Counted from the first letter of the stretch, positions 48,777 to 60,035 are shown. The stretch is DNA of 64,000 nt from Hoplostethus atlanticus (GCA_034670405.1 JAXDDX010000004.1:10519501-10583500); one strand, 5' to 3'. Numbers and translations: made by a program. Notes: generated by a model not told the origin, from the sequence alone.

Positions 48777-49280
48777 ACTGTCACTCTTCACTGCCAAATA
48801 ATATTCATTATAAGTCATTTAATCTTGTATCCAGTGTCAAAACCCTCTACAGTGGGGTGAGATGATTTCACTTATTGAAGAATCTTCTTGAAACAAGTAC
48901 AAATATCTCGAAACGATGCAGACCTGAAGAAAATTCTTGAAATGAGTTGAAATATTACGCTTTAAGTGTTTATGTTTAGGTGTACCTTGCTGTCTGTCTG
49001 TGTCAATACGTCTTTACAGCCTGTCTATTACCTCTACCTGTCTGTCTCCATCTCTGTAGCTAATATCTCTTGCTCTCCGCAGATGTATTTCAACGCCAGC
49101 ATCAGCAGCACCACCAAGCTGCTGAAGCCGTTGCTGGTGTTTGCTTTCTGCATGGCGGCGGGCCTCTCCGGGCTGACACAGATAACTCAGCACCGCAGCC
49201 ACCCCATCGACGTCTACGTGGGATACCTCATAGGAACAGGCATCGGGGTCTACCTGGTCAGTCAAACGAGATGATTTTGT

Positions 49281-49324
<44 letters not shown>

Positions 49325-52300
49325 CAAGCATAGCAAGCGATTTTTATGATCCAATCAGACCTATCAAGCTTACTGCACTCACTTATTTTGCTGGTTTCAA
49401 GAAATGTCACTTGTTTCATGGTAGTTTATTTCGCTCCAAATTTACTTTGAAACAAGTGAAATTATCTTAAAATGGACTTTTTATTTCAAGATTTATTTTT
49501 TGGAGCGGGTCTGTGCCTTTGTGTGTGTGTGTGTGTGTTTGCATTGAGGCATTTCTTCAAGCGCTGGGATGTGTTTTGTCTCCGGGGAGTTGTTAGCACT
49601 CAGTGGAAAACACCGAATGAACATAAATAGATGTTTTTTAATAATAGTAGTTTTGTTGTTTCACTGAGACTGAGAGTTCCCATGTATCACCCTAACACTA
49701 TCACAGCCCGTGTTAACAAACGGCTCTTTTTTTCATCACCTCTGCGTGGCTTCCACACTCCCAACAGTTTCTCTTTCGGCAGGCTATATTTAGCCCTTTC
49801 TATTAGAGAGGGAGGAGAAGAGAGAGAATGAATAATCCGATAAGAATTCTCTGGAACAATTTCACACTTCATTTTAAGAAAACTTGTCGTCGCCATTTTT
49901 CACGCTTCCCTCCTCCTCTCACTCTCTTCCTCTCATCTTTCACTTTTGAAGAGAAAGAGCATCCCCCCCCATCATTAAAGGATGGATTGTGGCAGAGGGG
50001 GAAGAGAAAAGAGAGCAATTCATGCTGACCTCAGACTAAACAGGAGAAAGAGGGAGAGACTCCTATTCATGCACTTGAGTTTGCTGCTCCCTAATAGGAA
50101 AATCACATTTTTTTCCCACCCAAAGATTAAAGAAAATACATTTTCACGCTCCAGTACTTTATTTAACATGCTGGGTACTTCTGTCTCCTCGTTCATTCAT
50201 TCCTCGCTCCCCCGCCTCCCTCCATGTGTCCTCTGTCAGGCTGTGTATGCGGTGGGAAACTTCAAAGCGTCAGAGGAAGATGCTCCTCCAGCACCCAGGC
50301 CATCCCTCGGCCATCAGAAGGACCAGCTGCGGGTGCTGAGCCAGCGGAGCCACGACTCCCTGTACAGGAAGACTCCCAGGGCCTCAGACAGCAGAGAGGA
50401 GCTGGGGGCCGGGCTGGGGCCGGCGGGGCGCAGCAAGGTGAGGAGGGAGAAGGCGTCCCTGGCCTCCCTCAAGCGAGCCAGCGCTGACGTGGAGCTCCTG
50501 GCACCCCGCGGGTCCCATGGGCAAGGAAACCATGGTAACCTTCAGCAATACCTTGCCCCGCGTCGCCAACGGCAACAGCCCCATCTCGCCCTCCGAGGAA
50601 CCGGCTGCCACGCAGCGTCACATGACCTTCCACGTGCCCTTTGACCCCCAGAGATCTCGTCAGCTGGTGTCGGAGTGGAAACAGCGCTCACTGGAGCTCC
50701 GCAGCCAGAGCTCCCGGGACGAGGAGGAGGGGATGGACGGAACAGACGGGAGAGACGACGGAGAGGAAGGGGGAGCAGGTGGAGGAGAAGGAGGAGGAGG
50801 AGAACAGGGGATGCCTTCCTCCCTCTACCCGATGGTGCAGGCCAACAGGGGCACTACCCCACCGACTGGAGCCAGGGTGGTGGTGGCACCCCCGCTGGTC
50901 CACATCCCCGAGGAGGCCTCTCGGCCCCCGCCCGTCTCCCCCAAGAGCGCCAAGACCCGCGCCAAGTGGCTGTCACTCACCGAGGGGGGCGGGGCCAAAG
51001 AGCCCGGAGCAGGGGCCCATCGCGGTGTCGACTCCTCGCGTGCCCAACACCCTGCCCAACCTGCCACCCAGCCAGCCCCGAGTCATGCAGGTGAGACAGA
51101 AATGAGAAAGTAAACGGGTGCTGAGTATTACAACCACGGCGGCGCCTTCGAGCAGTCATTCTTCATACTTTGCCAAATTTAATTTCAACTGGCGAGCATC
51201 CAGTTCTGGAAAATATAGTTGAGACCGGAGAAGAAAATTTACCATCTGCCAAACATTATGTGCATTACACTTCAGATTTATTCTGTGTGTGAAATCAAAA
51301 CAGAACAACACTGTTAGAGGCGATTTCATTGATTAGTTTCCTGAGTCAAATGCTTTTAAGAGGCCGCCAGCAATAACTATTTTGGACTGAAATCGTTTTG
51401 AAATCATCAGTGACAGATATAAAATATGTTAGAGTTAACCTTTACAACGTTCTCCATTGTAAAAGATCTGTCCTGGCAAAGAGCAGCTGAAATACTTTGC
51501 TGTTGCATTCCTGCCTACAGGAAGAAGCAGGTCTTCTGCAGTAGCTCCGTTCTGACAGGTTGTCTTCCGTCCTGCAGGTGATCGCGATGTCCAAGAAGCA
51601 GGGCCACAGTCCAGCCACGTCCTCCTCCAAGACCTCAGACTCCACCTCTTCCTGCGGGGGCGGGTCTTCCACCAGCTCCGAGTCGCCCTATTACCGGATC
51701 CCCTCCGACCGCGACAGCTGCACCGGGAGCAACCCCGGAAGCGTCGGCGGCAGCGTCACCGGGAGCGGGAGCATCATCACCATCGACGCCCACGCCCCCC
51801 ACCACCCGGTGGTGCGGGTGTCGGCCGGCAACGGCAAGCCGTGGGAGTGGAGGAACACCATCAGCGGCAACATGATGAGCGGCGACACCGCGGGGGAGAA
51901 ACACCGGGGGGCGCTGCAGCGGCAGGACAATGTCAGCCAGTACCGGGACTACCGGACGCTCCCCGTTAAAACGGACTCGCTCTGCTCCTCGTCGGCCAGC
52001 GGCGGCGAGGGGGACTCCTCCCTGCTGCCTCCCCCGCCTCTTCCCGCCTCCTCCCCGCTCCCTCCGCCGCCCCAGCTGCTGTCCTCCCCTCTTCCGCCGC
52101 CCCCCCCACCCTTCCCCCTCCCCCATACCTCCCCTTCCGCACCCCGGCTCTTCTCAAATGCTGCCTCTTCCTCACCCTGCCTCCTCTCACATGCCGCCCC
52201 CTCCTCACCCGTCCTCCTCTCACATGCCTCCCCTTCCTCACCCATGCTCCTCTCAAATGCCCCTGCCTCCTCATCCGTCCTCTTCTCCCTTGCCTCCCCC

Positions 52301-52505
52301 TCCGCACCACACCTCCTCCATGCTGCCACTTCCTCACCCGTCCTGCTCCCCCATGCTTCCCCCTCCTCCCCACCCCGACCTGCTGATGGACGGTCACAGC
52401 CAGGCCCTGTCCCGCTCCTCCACCCTGCCCCGTCGGCCCTCCGCCCACAGCCACGCCGAACAGGAGCACTACTACAAGACCATGCAGAACGAGAGGATGT
52501 TATAG
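44300..52505 (+). CDS. plppr3: plppr3 gene span, coding exons 1-8 (PRG-2)
   Basis: PLPPR3 is a neuronal six-pass membrane protein of the lipid phosphate phosphatase superfamily without the usual catalytic residues; in mammals it binds PTEN and promotes axon branching. Eight coding exons sum to 2601 bases (866 residues) once three extra bases are discounted. Residues 1-275 hold the six-helix core; exons 7 and 8 encode a cytoplasmic tail of about 590 residues, longer than in human (718 total). PLPPR3 rather than PLPPR1/5 (no long tail) or PLPPR4 is supported by [47 protein letters not shown] and C-terminal YYKTMQ motifs. It lies downstream of grin3b on the same strand. Confidence 0.92.
44381..44783 (+). 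other. plppr3: plppr3 intron after coding exon 1
   Basis: 403 bases. (GT)n at 44388-44428, 44577-44622 and 44729-44757. The acceptor GTGCCCCGTCTAG has a poor polypyrimidine tract and follows (GT)n plus alternating GCGCGCG. Confidence 0.9.
44784..44969 (+). CDS. plppr3: plppr3 coding exon 2 (helices 1-2)
   Basis: 62 codons: [20 protein letters not shown], then [20 protein letters not shown] and [22 protein letters not shown]. Two hydrophobic segments flank the extracellular [12 protein letters not shown] motif typical of PLPPR proteins. The donor is GCTTCG|GTCAGT, followed by (CA)n at 44981-45010. Confidence 0.97.
44970..45458 (+). other. plppr3: plppr3 intron after coding exon 2
   Basis: 489 bases with (CA)n at 44981-45010 and 45158-45182 on the donor side and a short (GT) run at 45387-45397 inside a long C/T-rich acceptor region ending CCCCCTGTAG. 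Confidence 0.92.
45459..45588 (+). CDS. plppr3: plppr3 coding exon 3
   Basis: [20 protein letters not shown], then [20 protein letters not shown] and RFVG split across the splice. Matches the PLPPR3 segment IMVGEGMLYCLQS...[20 protein letters not shown]. 130 bases, ends GTGG|GTACGT in phase 1. Confidence 0.97.
45589..46408 (+). other. plppr3: plppr3 intron after coding exon 3
   Basis: 820 bases. A (TAAAC)n array of seven units lies at 45801-45836. The polypyrimidine tract (CT-rich, 46365-46403) ends CTCATCAG. Confidence 0.92.
46409..46604 (+). CDS. plppr3: plppr3 coding exon 4
   Basis: [20 protein letters not shown], then [20 protein letters not shown] and [24 protein letters not shown] plus a split Arg. 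This covers the C1-equivalent region ([15 protein letters not shown]), which lacks the Lys and Arg of active lipid phosphatases, and a large extracellular loop with Asn-linked site NYT. Ends CCAG|GTGAGA in phase 2. Confidence 0.97.
46605..47280 (+). other. plppr3: plppr3 intron after coding exon 4
   Basis: Begins GTGAGACACACAC, with (CA)n at 46610-46631. A C10 run at 46871-46880 and (CA)n at 47043-47070 follow. The acceptor is CCGTCTCTCCCCTCAG. Confidence 0.92.
47281..47338 (+). CDS. plppr3: plppr3 coding exon 5 (degenerate C2 motif)
   Basis: 58 bases: [19 protein letters not shown]. Active lipid phosphatases carry PSGH here; the PSQH seen, with Gln for Gly, is the known PLPPR form. The donor is TTTCC|GTAAGA, phase 0. 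Confidence 0.96.
47339..49082 (+). other. plppr3: plppr3 intron after coding exon 5
   Basis: Contains the best MITE copy (47477-47905), a G-rich block at 48235-48292, a (CT)n tract at 48742-48774, and repeat sequence rich in TTGAAACAAGT words at 48340-48545 and 48868-48965. The acceptor is ATCTCTTGCTCTCCGCAG. Confidence 0.9.
47477..47905 (+). mobile_element. MITE-like element, copy C (most complete)
   Basis: Flanked by TTAA on both sides (47473-47476 and 47906-47909). Terminal inverted repeats AGTGGTAATCTG and, at the right end reversed, AGTAATAATCTG match at 10 of 12 bases. No transposase frame. The TTAA flanks suggest a piggyBac-type non-autonomous element, which is inference; related copies at 25207 and 27073. 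Confidence 0.75.
49083..49256 (+). CDS. plppr3: plppr3 coding exon 6 (helices 5-6, degenerate C3 motif)
   Basis: 58 codons: [20 protein letters not shown], then [20 protein letters not shown] and [18 protein letters not shown]. The region equivalent to the third phosphatase motif is [13 protein letters not shown]. The donor is TACCTG|GTCAGT; (GT)n follows at 49282-49321. Confidence 0.97.
49257..50239 (+). other. plppr3: plppr3 intron after coding exon 6
   Basis: (GT)n at 49282-49321 and 49519-49537, and another TTGAAACAAGT-type repeat at 49375-49505. The remainder is unique. The acceptor is CCATGTGTCCTCTGTCAG. Confidence 0.9.
50240..51090 (+). CDS. plppr3: plppr3 coding exon 7 (cytoplasmic tail; two frame breaks)
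   Basis: Starts [20 protein letters not shown], as in human AVGNFQAPP. Conserved islands: [35 protein letters not shown], then in the next frame [59 protein letters not shown], then in the third frame [20 protein letters not shown] and QPRVMQ. Each change is +1: one at GGG (50510-50512) before the MGKE segment, one at the six-G run 50984-50989 after AKWLSLTE. An acidic Glu/Gly-rich stretch (about 50720-50810) matches the poly-Glu of human PLPPR3. The donor is ATGCAG|GTGAGA. Confidence 0.88.
51091..51577 (+). other. plppr3: plppr3 intron after coding exon 7
   Basis: 487 bases of unique AT-rich sequence without repeats. The acceptor is GTCTTCCGTCCTGCAG. Confidence 0.92.
51578..52505 (+). CDS. 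plppr3: plppr3 coding exon 8 (C-terminus; one frame break)
   Basis: Begins [20 protein letters not shown], followed by [12 protein letters not shown] and [20 protein letters not shown], all matching vertebrate PLPPR3. After a Pro-rich stretch the frame moves +1, most simply at the eight-C run 52100-52107. The new frame gives the 11-residue repeats and ends [20 protein letters not shown], then [11 protein letters not shown], stop TAG at 52503-52505; the human end (GYFRKMQARR) supports this frame. Both frames stay open between about 51930 and 52505, so the break point is not exact. Confidence 0.88.
52158..52385 (+). repeat. plppr3: Coding tandem repeat, 33-bp unit (11 residues)
   Basis: Seven units in the frame that ends at 52505: [54 protein letters not shown] (one residue short), [22 protein letters not shown]. 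Pattern M-P-P-L-P-H-P-S-S-S-H. The unit is a multiple of three, so another frame is open too. Confidence 0.85.
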
Positions 52506-53510
52506 TAGAAGGACCACGTATGATTCTACTTCAGGGTCGGTACGAGAGGAGTAAGGAGAGACTCAACTGAGAGAGAGAGTAGGTAGCAGGTGACATTAGA
52601 GATTTATGACTTTTTGAGTGGTGAAAAGTGAAAAGATGACGAAGAGGTTTCGGGACTGTAGCATCCGGCTTCATTCAGCATGCTGGAAACGAAGACACGG
52701 CAGGGGTGGAGGGCTACGGGGAGGTCTGGCAGCTCACACACACAGCAGGGGATCTAGTTTTTTTCCCCCCACCCGTCCGCAGGAGTCCTGCTCACGCTCA
52801 CCGCCCACAGCGCTGGTTCGACTGGCCCTGACTGGAAAAGATCAGACAGGCGAAGGAAGGGCAGAGAAAAGAGGGTAAAGAATACAAACAATCCAGTCCG
52901 TCGCTGCAGGTCTCCAGTGTCCTCTCTCAAGAACAACGAACACACTAGAAGGAGGAAGGAGGAAGAGGCTGAAAGAGAGACATCACAATGAACGGGCTGG
53001 TATCCGCTCGATCAGGTTTCCCCCTGAGTGAGGGGAACAAGACTGAGGAAACAAAACAACCACAGGCAATACAAGCTCTCCTTAAACCACCTCAGTTCTC
53101 TCAGGTTGCCAGCCATTACACACAAACAGAGAACTTACTGTTATAACTTGCTCAAAAAAACAAATCCTGCTTCAAAACGCCCCAAAACCTCGGGAAACGT
53201 GTTACACAGCAACCACAGGTTCAAGCGTACAAACCCACGACCCACTAAAGACCCAGAAGCCTTTGGGAGGATCATCTTTTTTAACCCTCTGAATAAACAA
53301 ACCAAATGGGGTAATTCTGTCTTGGAGGGCAAGAAGAAGATCTGCCAGCAGCCACCTGCAACAGCCGGCTTGGGAGGCGCTTTCTTCTGGAGGGGATAGC
53401 AGGAGGAGGATCACGCACAGTTGGGCACCCCCGGGCACCAAACTGAACGGATTACTGCTGCAAACACAAGAAGGTGGTGAAATGGAAAGATAAACGTTCA
53501 GAAAGTGAAA

Positions 53511-53532
53511 GGGGGGGGGGGGGGGGGGGGGG
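53511..53532. repeat. 22-base G homopolymer
   Basis: An uninterrupted run of 22 guanines within the probable plppr3 3' UTR, able to form a G-quadruplex in the RNA. Confidence 0.95.
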
Positions 53533-54203
53533 TTGGTTTGAATGGCACAGCCAGCCAGCCAGCCAGTCTGTCTTAGCTGTGTGCGAAACCTGCCGCGGAG
53601 ACTGAAGCAGCACTAAGGAGATTAGCGCTTGTTTGTCAAACCGCACTAGTGCGCTTTCTCTCTCTTCAATCCTCATCCCTTCGCACTTGGCCCTGCCGGC
53701 CAATCACAACGCAGGTCGGGACTCGTATCCAGCCAGTCAGGACCACTTCTGCATCCGCTAGGCTAGAGGGTGATGAGGGGATGTGAGTGGGAAGCTACCT
53801 GGCTAGTAATGCGACCCACCATGCACATTGGTCATCCAGTTAACTGGCTAGTGTTGCTACCAGTCCACAAGGTTGTTTAGTTCTTACCATTTTGGCTAAT
53901 ATATAAAAATGTTGCTCGTGAAAAAACAAACAACATGTTTTAATTTGGTTCACCGGTGATCTAAAAATACAGCTTGGATAGAAATCTACGACTGGGGAAG
54001 GAGTGTGTACCCTGCTAGTGTCTTCCCTGCTAACCCCAGCCTCTCCGTGTGTATCTATGCTATGTTGTATAAAGGTATCATCTGGTAGCTATCCATCTAA
54101 CACGTTTTTTTTTTTGACATTTTCACAAGATACTCCGTCCGATGAAAAGCGCTTTATTTCAGATCGAATCAAAAGGAACCTTTACATTGAAAAGACTTTA
54201 TAG

Positions 54204-54244
<41 letters not shown>

Positions 54245-54644
54245 TGGAGTCGGTTTTCGGGCCATGCAACGCGTCATCTGAAGGATATGTGATCATGTAA
54301 AGTTGTACCGGGAAAGGGGGGATGCGTTACTTGCAACAGGATGTATTTGGTAGTGGAGCTCCTCTTTTTGACGGGGAGCTGTTAGATAATGTCGCTCGTC
54401 GGTTTGTGCTGCATGTGTGTACGAGTGTGAATCTTTCTTTCTCTTGTGTCTTTCAACAATTTTGACGGACAGAGATGCTGCATTTTTCAGTGCTGGTGAT
54501 TATTGTACTACTTTCCCCATTTTGACTGTAAAAATACTTGATATTACCTAATATTATTAATATTATTATTATTCTGTAGTCCTTTTTTTACGGGCTAATG
54601 TTTTCTATCTGTGGTCATGTGTAACAATGATAATAAGCTTATTG

Positions 54645-54650
54645 AATAAA
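54645..54650 (+). terminator. plppr3: Candidate polyadenylation signal, plppr3
   Basis: AATAAA in ATTGAATAAAAAAATAAG, 2.1 kb after the stop, in an AT-rich stretch (54530-54660) that ends the less repetitive block following the gene. Confidence 0.5.
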
Positions 54651-55048
54651 AAAATAAGAGTTCTTAACCTCATCTCATCTTCTTTAAACTCCTACTAGCA
54701 GGGTGGGAGGCCGATGACGGTACGGCTGGAAATAGAGCTGGTCAATGTCAGAGCAAAGACTGCAGCTTTTACCGCTACACTAATGAAAAGGATCTTCTCT
54801 ATTGATTCCTGGGTTGAGTACTCTCATACTCACTCATACACTTTCACACACACGCACGCACACACACACATACATGCACAAACACATGTATACACACAGA
54901 CAGACACATGCACTTTGACAGTGCATCATTTGCTCCCTTCCTGTGGGCTAGTGTCAGGTTTCCATAATGAATTCTGCTGCTGTGTTGCCGAGTCCCAGAT
55001 GACCAGCACTGCTGCATCTACCATCCGCTGAAGCCTGCATATTGTTCT

Positions 55049-55079
<31 letters not shown>

Positions 55080-57281
55080 CGAGAGAGATGGGAATTGTGT
55101 AAGTGTATATCTTTCTCTACAAAATCCCATATTTCTGTCTGCTGTGTGCTGAGATATCTGTGCTTGTGTTTCCATGCACACATTAAGTAGAAAATATGTC
55201 CCGTGTGTGTGTGTGTGTGTGTGTGTGTGTTTCTGTGTGCATCTGAGTGTTTCTACCTATATGCATGTACACACGTGTTCATGCAGACTTAAATGTGCTT
55301 CTGTGTGCCTGTAAAAAGCGTAAGCATGATTCACATGTACTGAGGTGTGTGTTAATGCATCGGTTTGTGGGTGTATGGGTGGGTGGGCATGTGTGTTTGT
55401 ATCAGCATGTATGTATATGGATGTGTGTGTGTGTGTGTCCAGTGCTGTGGAGCATTAAGCTGTGTGATGAGGCCGTGGAGGGAGTGGGGGTGCAGATGGT
55501 GTGCTGAGGCCTGAGGACAGTCAGCATGTCCATGACTCACACTCAGCAAGCCGGCAGCCTTCCTTCTCCCTCTGTCACCCTCTCACTCTGTCAGTCTGTC
55601 TTCCTTGTGCTTTCTTTTCTCTTTTGCCTCTCTCTCTCTCTCTCTCTCTCTCGCTCTCTCTCCTCGGTGGCCCAGAAAGCACAGGTGTGTGTAGGTGTGT
55701 GTGTGTGTGTGTGAGGGGTGTAGGGTAGAGAGGACTGCAGGAGGCAAAAGAAAATGCGGACTGAGCTGTCCATATGCATGTGTCTATTTTTGTGGCTGCA
55801 CGTGTATGTGTGGGTGTGTGTGTGTGTAGTTGTGTATTTGTGTGTGTGTGTGTGTGTCAAAGCTGTCCAGGGGAAGCTGCTGACATTCTTTTCAGGACTG
55901 ATTTCCCACTAAAGAACAGCACAAAAGGCTTATTGTCCACGGCTCTGCTCTTTTATCTAACCCGCTTTGTCACTGTTGTTCTACCGACCGCCGTCTCAGC
56001 CATCTCCGATATGAACCTCTACACACAGAGGAAGAGGATTTGGAGCTTATATCTTGATATTCTTTCAGCTTTCACTTTCTTGAATGAAGGATTAGGAATT
56101 AAAATGGGTCAGGGGCCTCGGGGTGGGTTCACTTCGCTTTCAGTTCAATCAATACAGGAAGTGACTTCTTCAAAATTCACATATTGAACACTTTTACACA
56201 TGAAAAACATTAAAAATATTAATAGTATTAATGTTTTATCATTGCCAAATAAATTGTAGCTTCTACTTATATTACTGAAAATGCACTCCAGCCCTTTTTC
56301 TCATTTGGGTCCATCGCTGTTTCACGGCTTGTCTCTTGTCTCCATGAAGGCCTCTACCCATTACGGAAGAGGAACTGTGATGAAAGTGATATTTTGATAT
56401 TCCCACGGAGTACTGGGCTGTTACATTTTTCAGCCTAGGATCCATAGTAAAGTAGATTTAGTCTCACAAGGGCTTATTAAACCAAGTTAGAAATCCTGTC
56501 ACGTGGGGGGGGGGACCCAGCAGACGCAGACCTCGTAGCAACCTCTTCTGGATCCCAACCCGTAGTTAAAGAAGCCAGGCTGTGCAGGGTGATGAATGAG
56601 ATACTAACGTGCCAGTCATCCATCTGCAGCCACAGCTAGAGGCGAGCGCTGACATTTTTAGGAGGGCTGGCTTCACTGAGCTGGTAGCTACAGTTCAGAC
56701 GCTTGTTTTTCACCGCCTAGGAAGACTTTCTGAATCTATATAACCGTATTATTTTATATGCCAGCACAAAATAAGACCTTCAGCTACCTGCCAGTAGTAG
56801 CTGGTAGAGTAAAGTTAACATCCAGAGCTGAAATGGATCAACGTTTGGCTGGTGGCTAGTGTTCACCACCCTGGATACTTGGAGAGGAAGATATACGCTA
56901 GCTCCCTCTCTCTCTAACCCACAGGCTATAGAGGGTGATAAATGGGTCACCAGACCACCAGTTACCATTATAGCCAAGCTGGGATCTAAACCTGACATTT
57001 CTCATGACACCTAGATACTGTTGCCATTGTGCACAAAACATGCAATTGCAATTTTGACCATTTGTACTCAAACTGAGGGTCTCCATGGACCTTTACAGCA
57101 GGTTTCATGACGCTTATGCTCATGAAACTCATGCAAAATCCGTGATACAATTTTAAAAATGCATGGCCGTTGATCTGAAAATAACTCGCTTCTTGAAATT
57201 CCTGGAAAGTTGATTTTGCGATGATGCAAGGCTTTCATCTGACATATGAAGCATAAACTGTAAGCAGAGAGGGAATGCTTC

Positions 57282-57331
<50 letters not shown>

Positions 57332-57680
57332 TGCTTCTCCAATTACACCTGATGTGTCTGTTGGGCTGTCTCCTCATGCATCGCCTGGGGGACTGAGCAG
57401 GAGGAGATGGAGATGGAGATGGGAACGAGGTACTCTGGGACCACGTGCACACATACATGCACACACACACACACACACACCTATTTGTGCCCTTGTGCTA
57501 TTTGTCTGCATGTAGACAAAGGGGGAGAAACAGTGTATGTGAGCGTGAGCGGGGCTGATGTGGTTGTGGCCTTACATGCATGAGTAAGACTGTACAGTAC
57601 ATGACTTTAATACCCTGCAGGCCTGGTGATGGGGACTAACACACTGACACAGTTATCAGACCAGACTAATTGGGGCTGGG

Positions 57681-57720
<40 letters not shown>

Positions 57721-58089
57721 AAACCCACTATATCTGCAACTGTGAGCGATTGTGTGTTTGTGTGTATAGTGTGTGTGTCCCTCTCCCTCTGCACTTTTGC
57801 TATGTCTTCTCAAATGTGTGTATGCATGTAGGAGATGTATGCATGTGTGAGAGTGTGTGTCTGTTAGTATGTGTGTAATATGCAATGTGTGTGTGTGTGT
57901 GTAGGGCACTATTGATAGTCCATAATGGGTCCATATTAACTGGTTACCTTTTCATAATGATAATGTCATCACATAAATACACGAATAAAGTGATACTTAC
58001 CAATCACTAAGAGCCTTTACTACATATATAGATCTCATTTTCATCCAACATGCCACTTACACCTATCTGGCTCCAAGCCCGGTATATGG

Positions 58090-58136
<47 letters not shown>

Positions 58137-58839
58137 CATCTGTGCATGTTTGTGTCCCTTGGCGCATTTGTTATGAAGACATACGTCAGCGTCCCTGTCC
58201 CTCTCCACTCTCGTACCTTTATCTCCGTATGTCTCCTCAAATGTATAAATATCTCTCCTGCCAGAGAAAAAAGTGTCAGATGTGTCAGAGTTTTCTATGA
58301 AAGCTCTTGGCAGAGGATCACGCACTCATACAACCGTCTGACCCAGTTTCAGTCCTCGCATCCTCTCGGTTAAGATGCTGAGGGATATAATGCGTGTCGG
58401 GGGCACACAGCGAAACACACAGACAAACATTTAGCCAACTCTGAAAATAAACACACACGGACACACATCCTTGCAAAACATACGTACACTAAAAATCTCC
58501 AAATATTTCACAAAATCTGGTGGAAGTGTGTCCGGTTAGACACACTCACACACCACACATGTTCCACCAAATCTGCAAATGATTCAGTTTGAAATGAAAA
58601 AAGACAGTGATTAATCCAGTCTAACTCGGTCGGTCTGGGAACATCGATCTAACACTGCAGCGCTACACTGTGATCCGTCCTATTTAACACCAACGACTAG
58701 CAGGAGACCAGAGACAAAGACTGGATCTGGATCTGTCTGGGTTTGTTGTTTTTTTCCACTCAGGAGATAGTGAACGCTAATGTTGAAAATCTAGATGGAG
58801 ATATGCATTGATTTATGAGAAGGGATAAGCTACAGAGTA

Positions 58840-59345
58840 CACAGAGGAAAGGAAGGAAGGAAGGAAGGAAGGACGGAAGGACAGAAGGAAGGAGGAAGGA
58901 AGGAAGGAAGGAAGGAAAGAAGGAAGGGAGACAATTAAAATAGGTAAAAATAAGGGAAGGAAGGAAGGATGGAAGGAAGGAAGGAAGGAAGGAACATGAA
59001 ATAAAGGAAGGAGAAAAGGATGCAAGGAAAACAGGAAAGACAGAAAGGGCAGAATAAAAGACAGAAGAAGGAAGGGAGGAATGAAGGAAGGAAGGAAGGA
59101 AGAAGAAGGAAGGGAGACAATTAAAATAGGTAAAAATAAGGGAAGGAAGAGAATAAAAGAGGAAGGAAGGAAGGAAGGAAGGAAGAGAGGGCAGAACATA
59201 AAAGAGAAAGGAAGGAAGGAGAAAAGGATGCAAGGAAAACAGGAAAGGAAGGAAGAAAGGGCAGAATAAAAGACAGAAGAAGGAAGGGAGGAATGAAGGA
59301 AGGAACGAACAAACAAAAGGAAGGCAGGAAGGAAAGACGAGAATA
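58840..59345. repeat. (GGAA)n block with internal long-period duplication
   Basis: About 500 bases, almost all purine on the plus strand, made of GGAA units. Two non-repetitive inserts recur: ACAATTAAAATAGGTAAAAA at 58931 and 59117 (186 apart), and GAAAAGGATGCAAGGAAAAC at 59013 and 59221 (208 apart), so a unit of about 0.2 kb was duplicated and the GGAA runs changed length afterwards. Confidence 0.9.
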
Positions 59346-59619
59346 AAAGACTGAATGAAGAGGCGGGAAAAGAGCTCCTAGTCAAGTGTCAAGTGGCTTC
59401 AGACGATGAAACACAGAAATAACAAGACTGTCACTCCAGCGCGGCTCCCAGTCGAGACCATGAATGGATGGTTGACTCCATGCCCATATTCACTGACCTG
59501 CGTAACAGCCGCCGATTAACACGTTGTCACTTCTGATGCCAAGTTGATCGAGCACCAAGGGGGAGAAATCGCAGCGATGGCGAGTATGAGAGAGAGAGAG
59601 AGAGACAGACAGAGACAGC

Positions 59620-59661
<42 letters not shown>

Positions 59662-59979
59662 GGCTCCAATGCCACGAGCCAAACATGACAGGAGAGAGAG
59701 AGTGTGTAGGTGGATGCGGTGACGGGACGGCGGCAGTAGGTGTGTAACTAACGACGACGCCTCATAACGAGGCCGCCACATGACCATTATGCTCCCGTGG
59801 ATTTATGGGTATGTGCATTTTGCCGTGCATATCCAAACACAAACGGACAGCCAGATGGAGAGAGAGAGAGAGAGGCAGTTAGAGAGGGATTCAGACGGAG
59901 ACAAAACACTCGTCTTACATTATTCATGTCTTGTTTAGTGGCATTAAAGAGAATCCATTCTGCTGCCGTGGAGAGAGGT

Positions 59980-60030
<51 letters not shown>

Positions 60031-60035
<5 letters not shown>

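Larger units (their letters stand above)
52506..54670 (+). other. plppr3: plppr3 3' UTR (probable)
   Basis: From the stop to the AATAAA at 54645. Contains a 22-G run at 53511-53532 and (CA)n at 54207-54242. No further coding exon is recognised. The length, about 2.1 kb, is plausible for a neuronal transcript but inferred. Confidence 0.55.
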
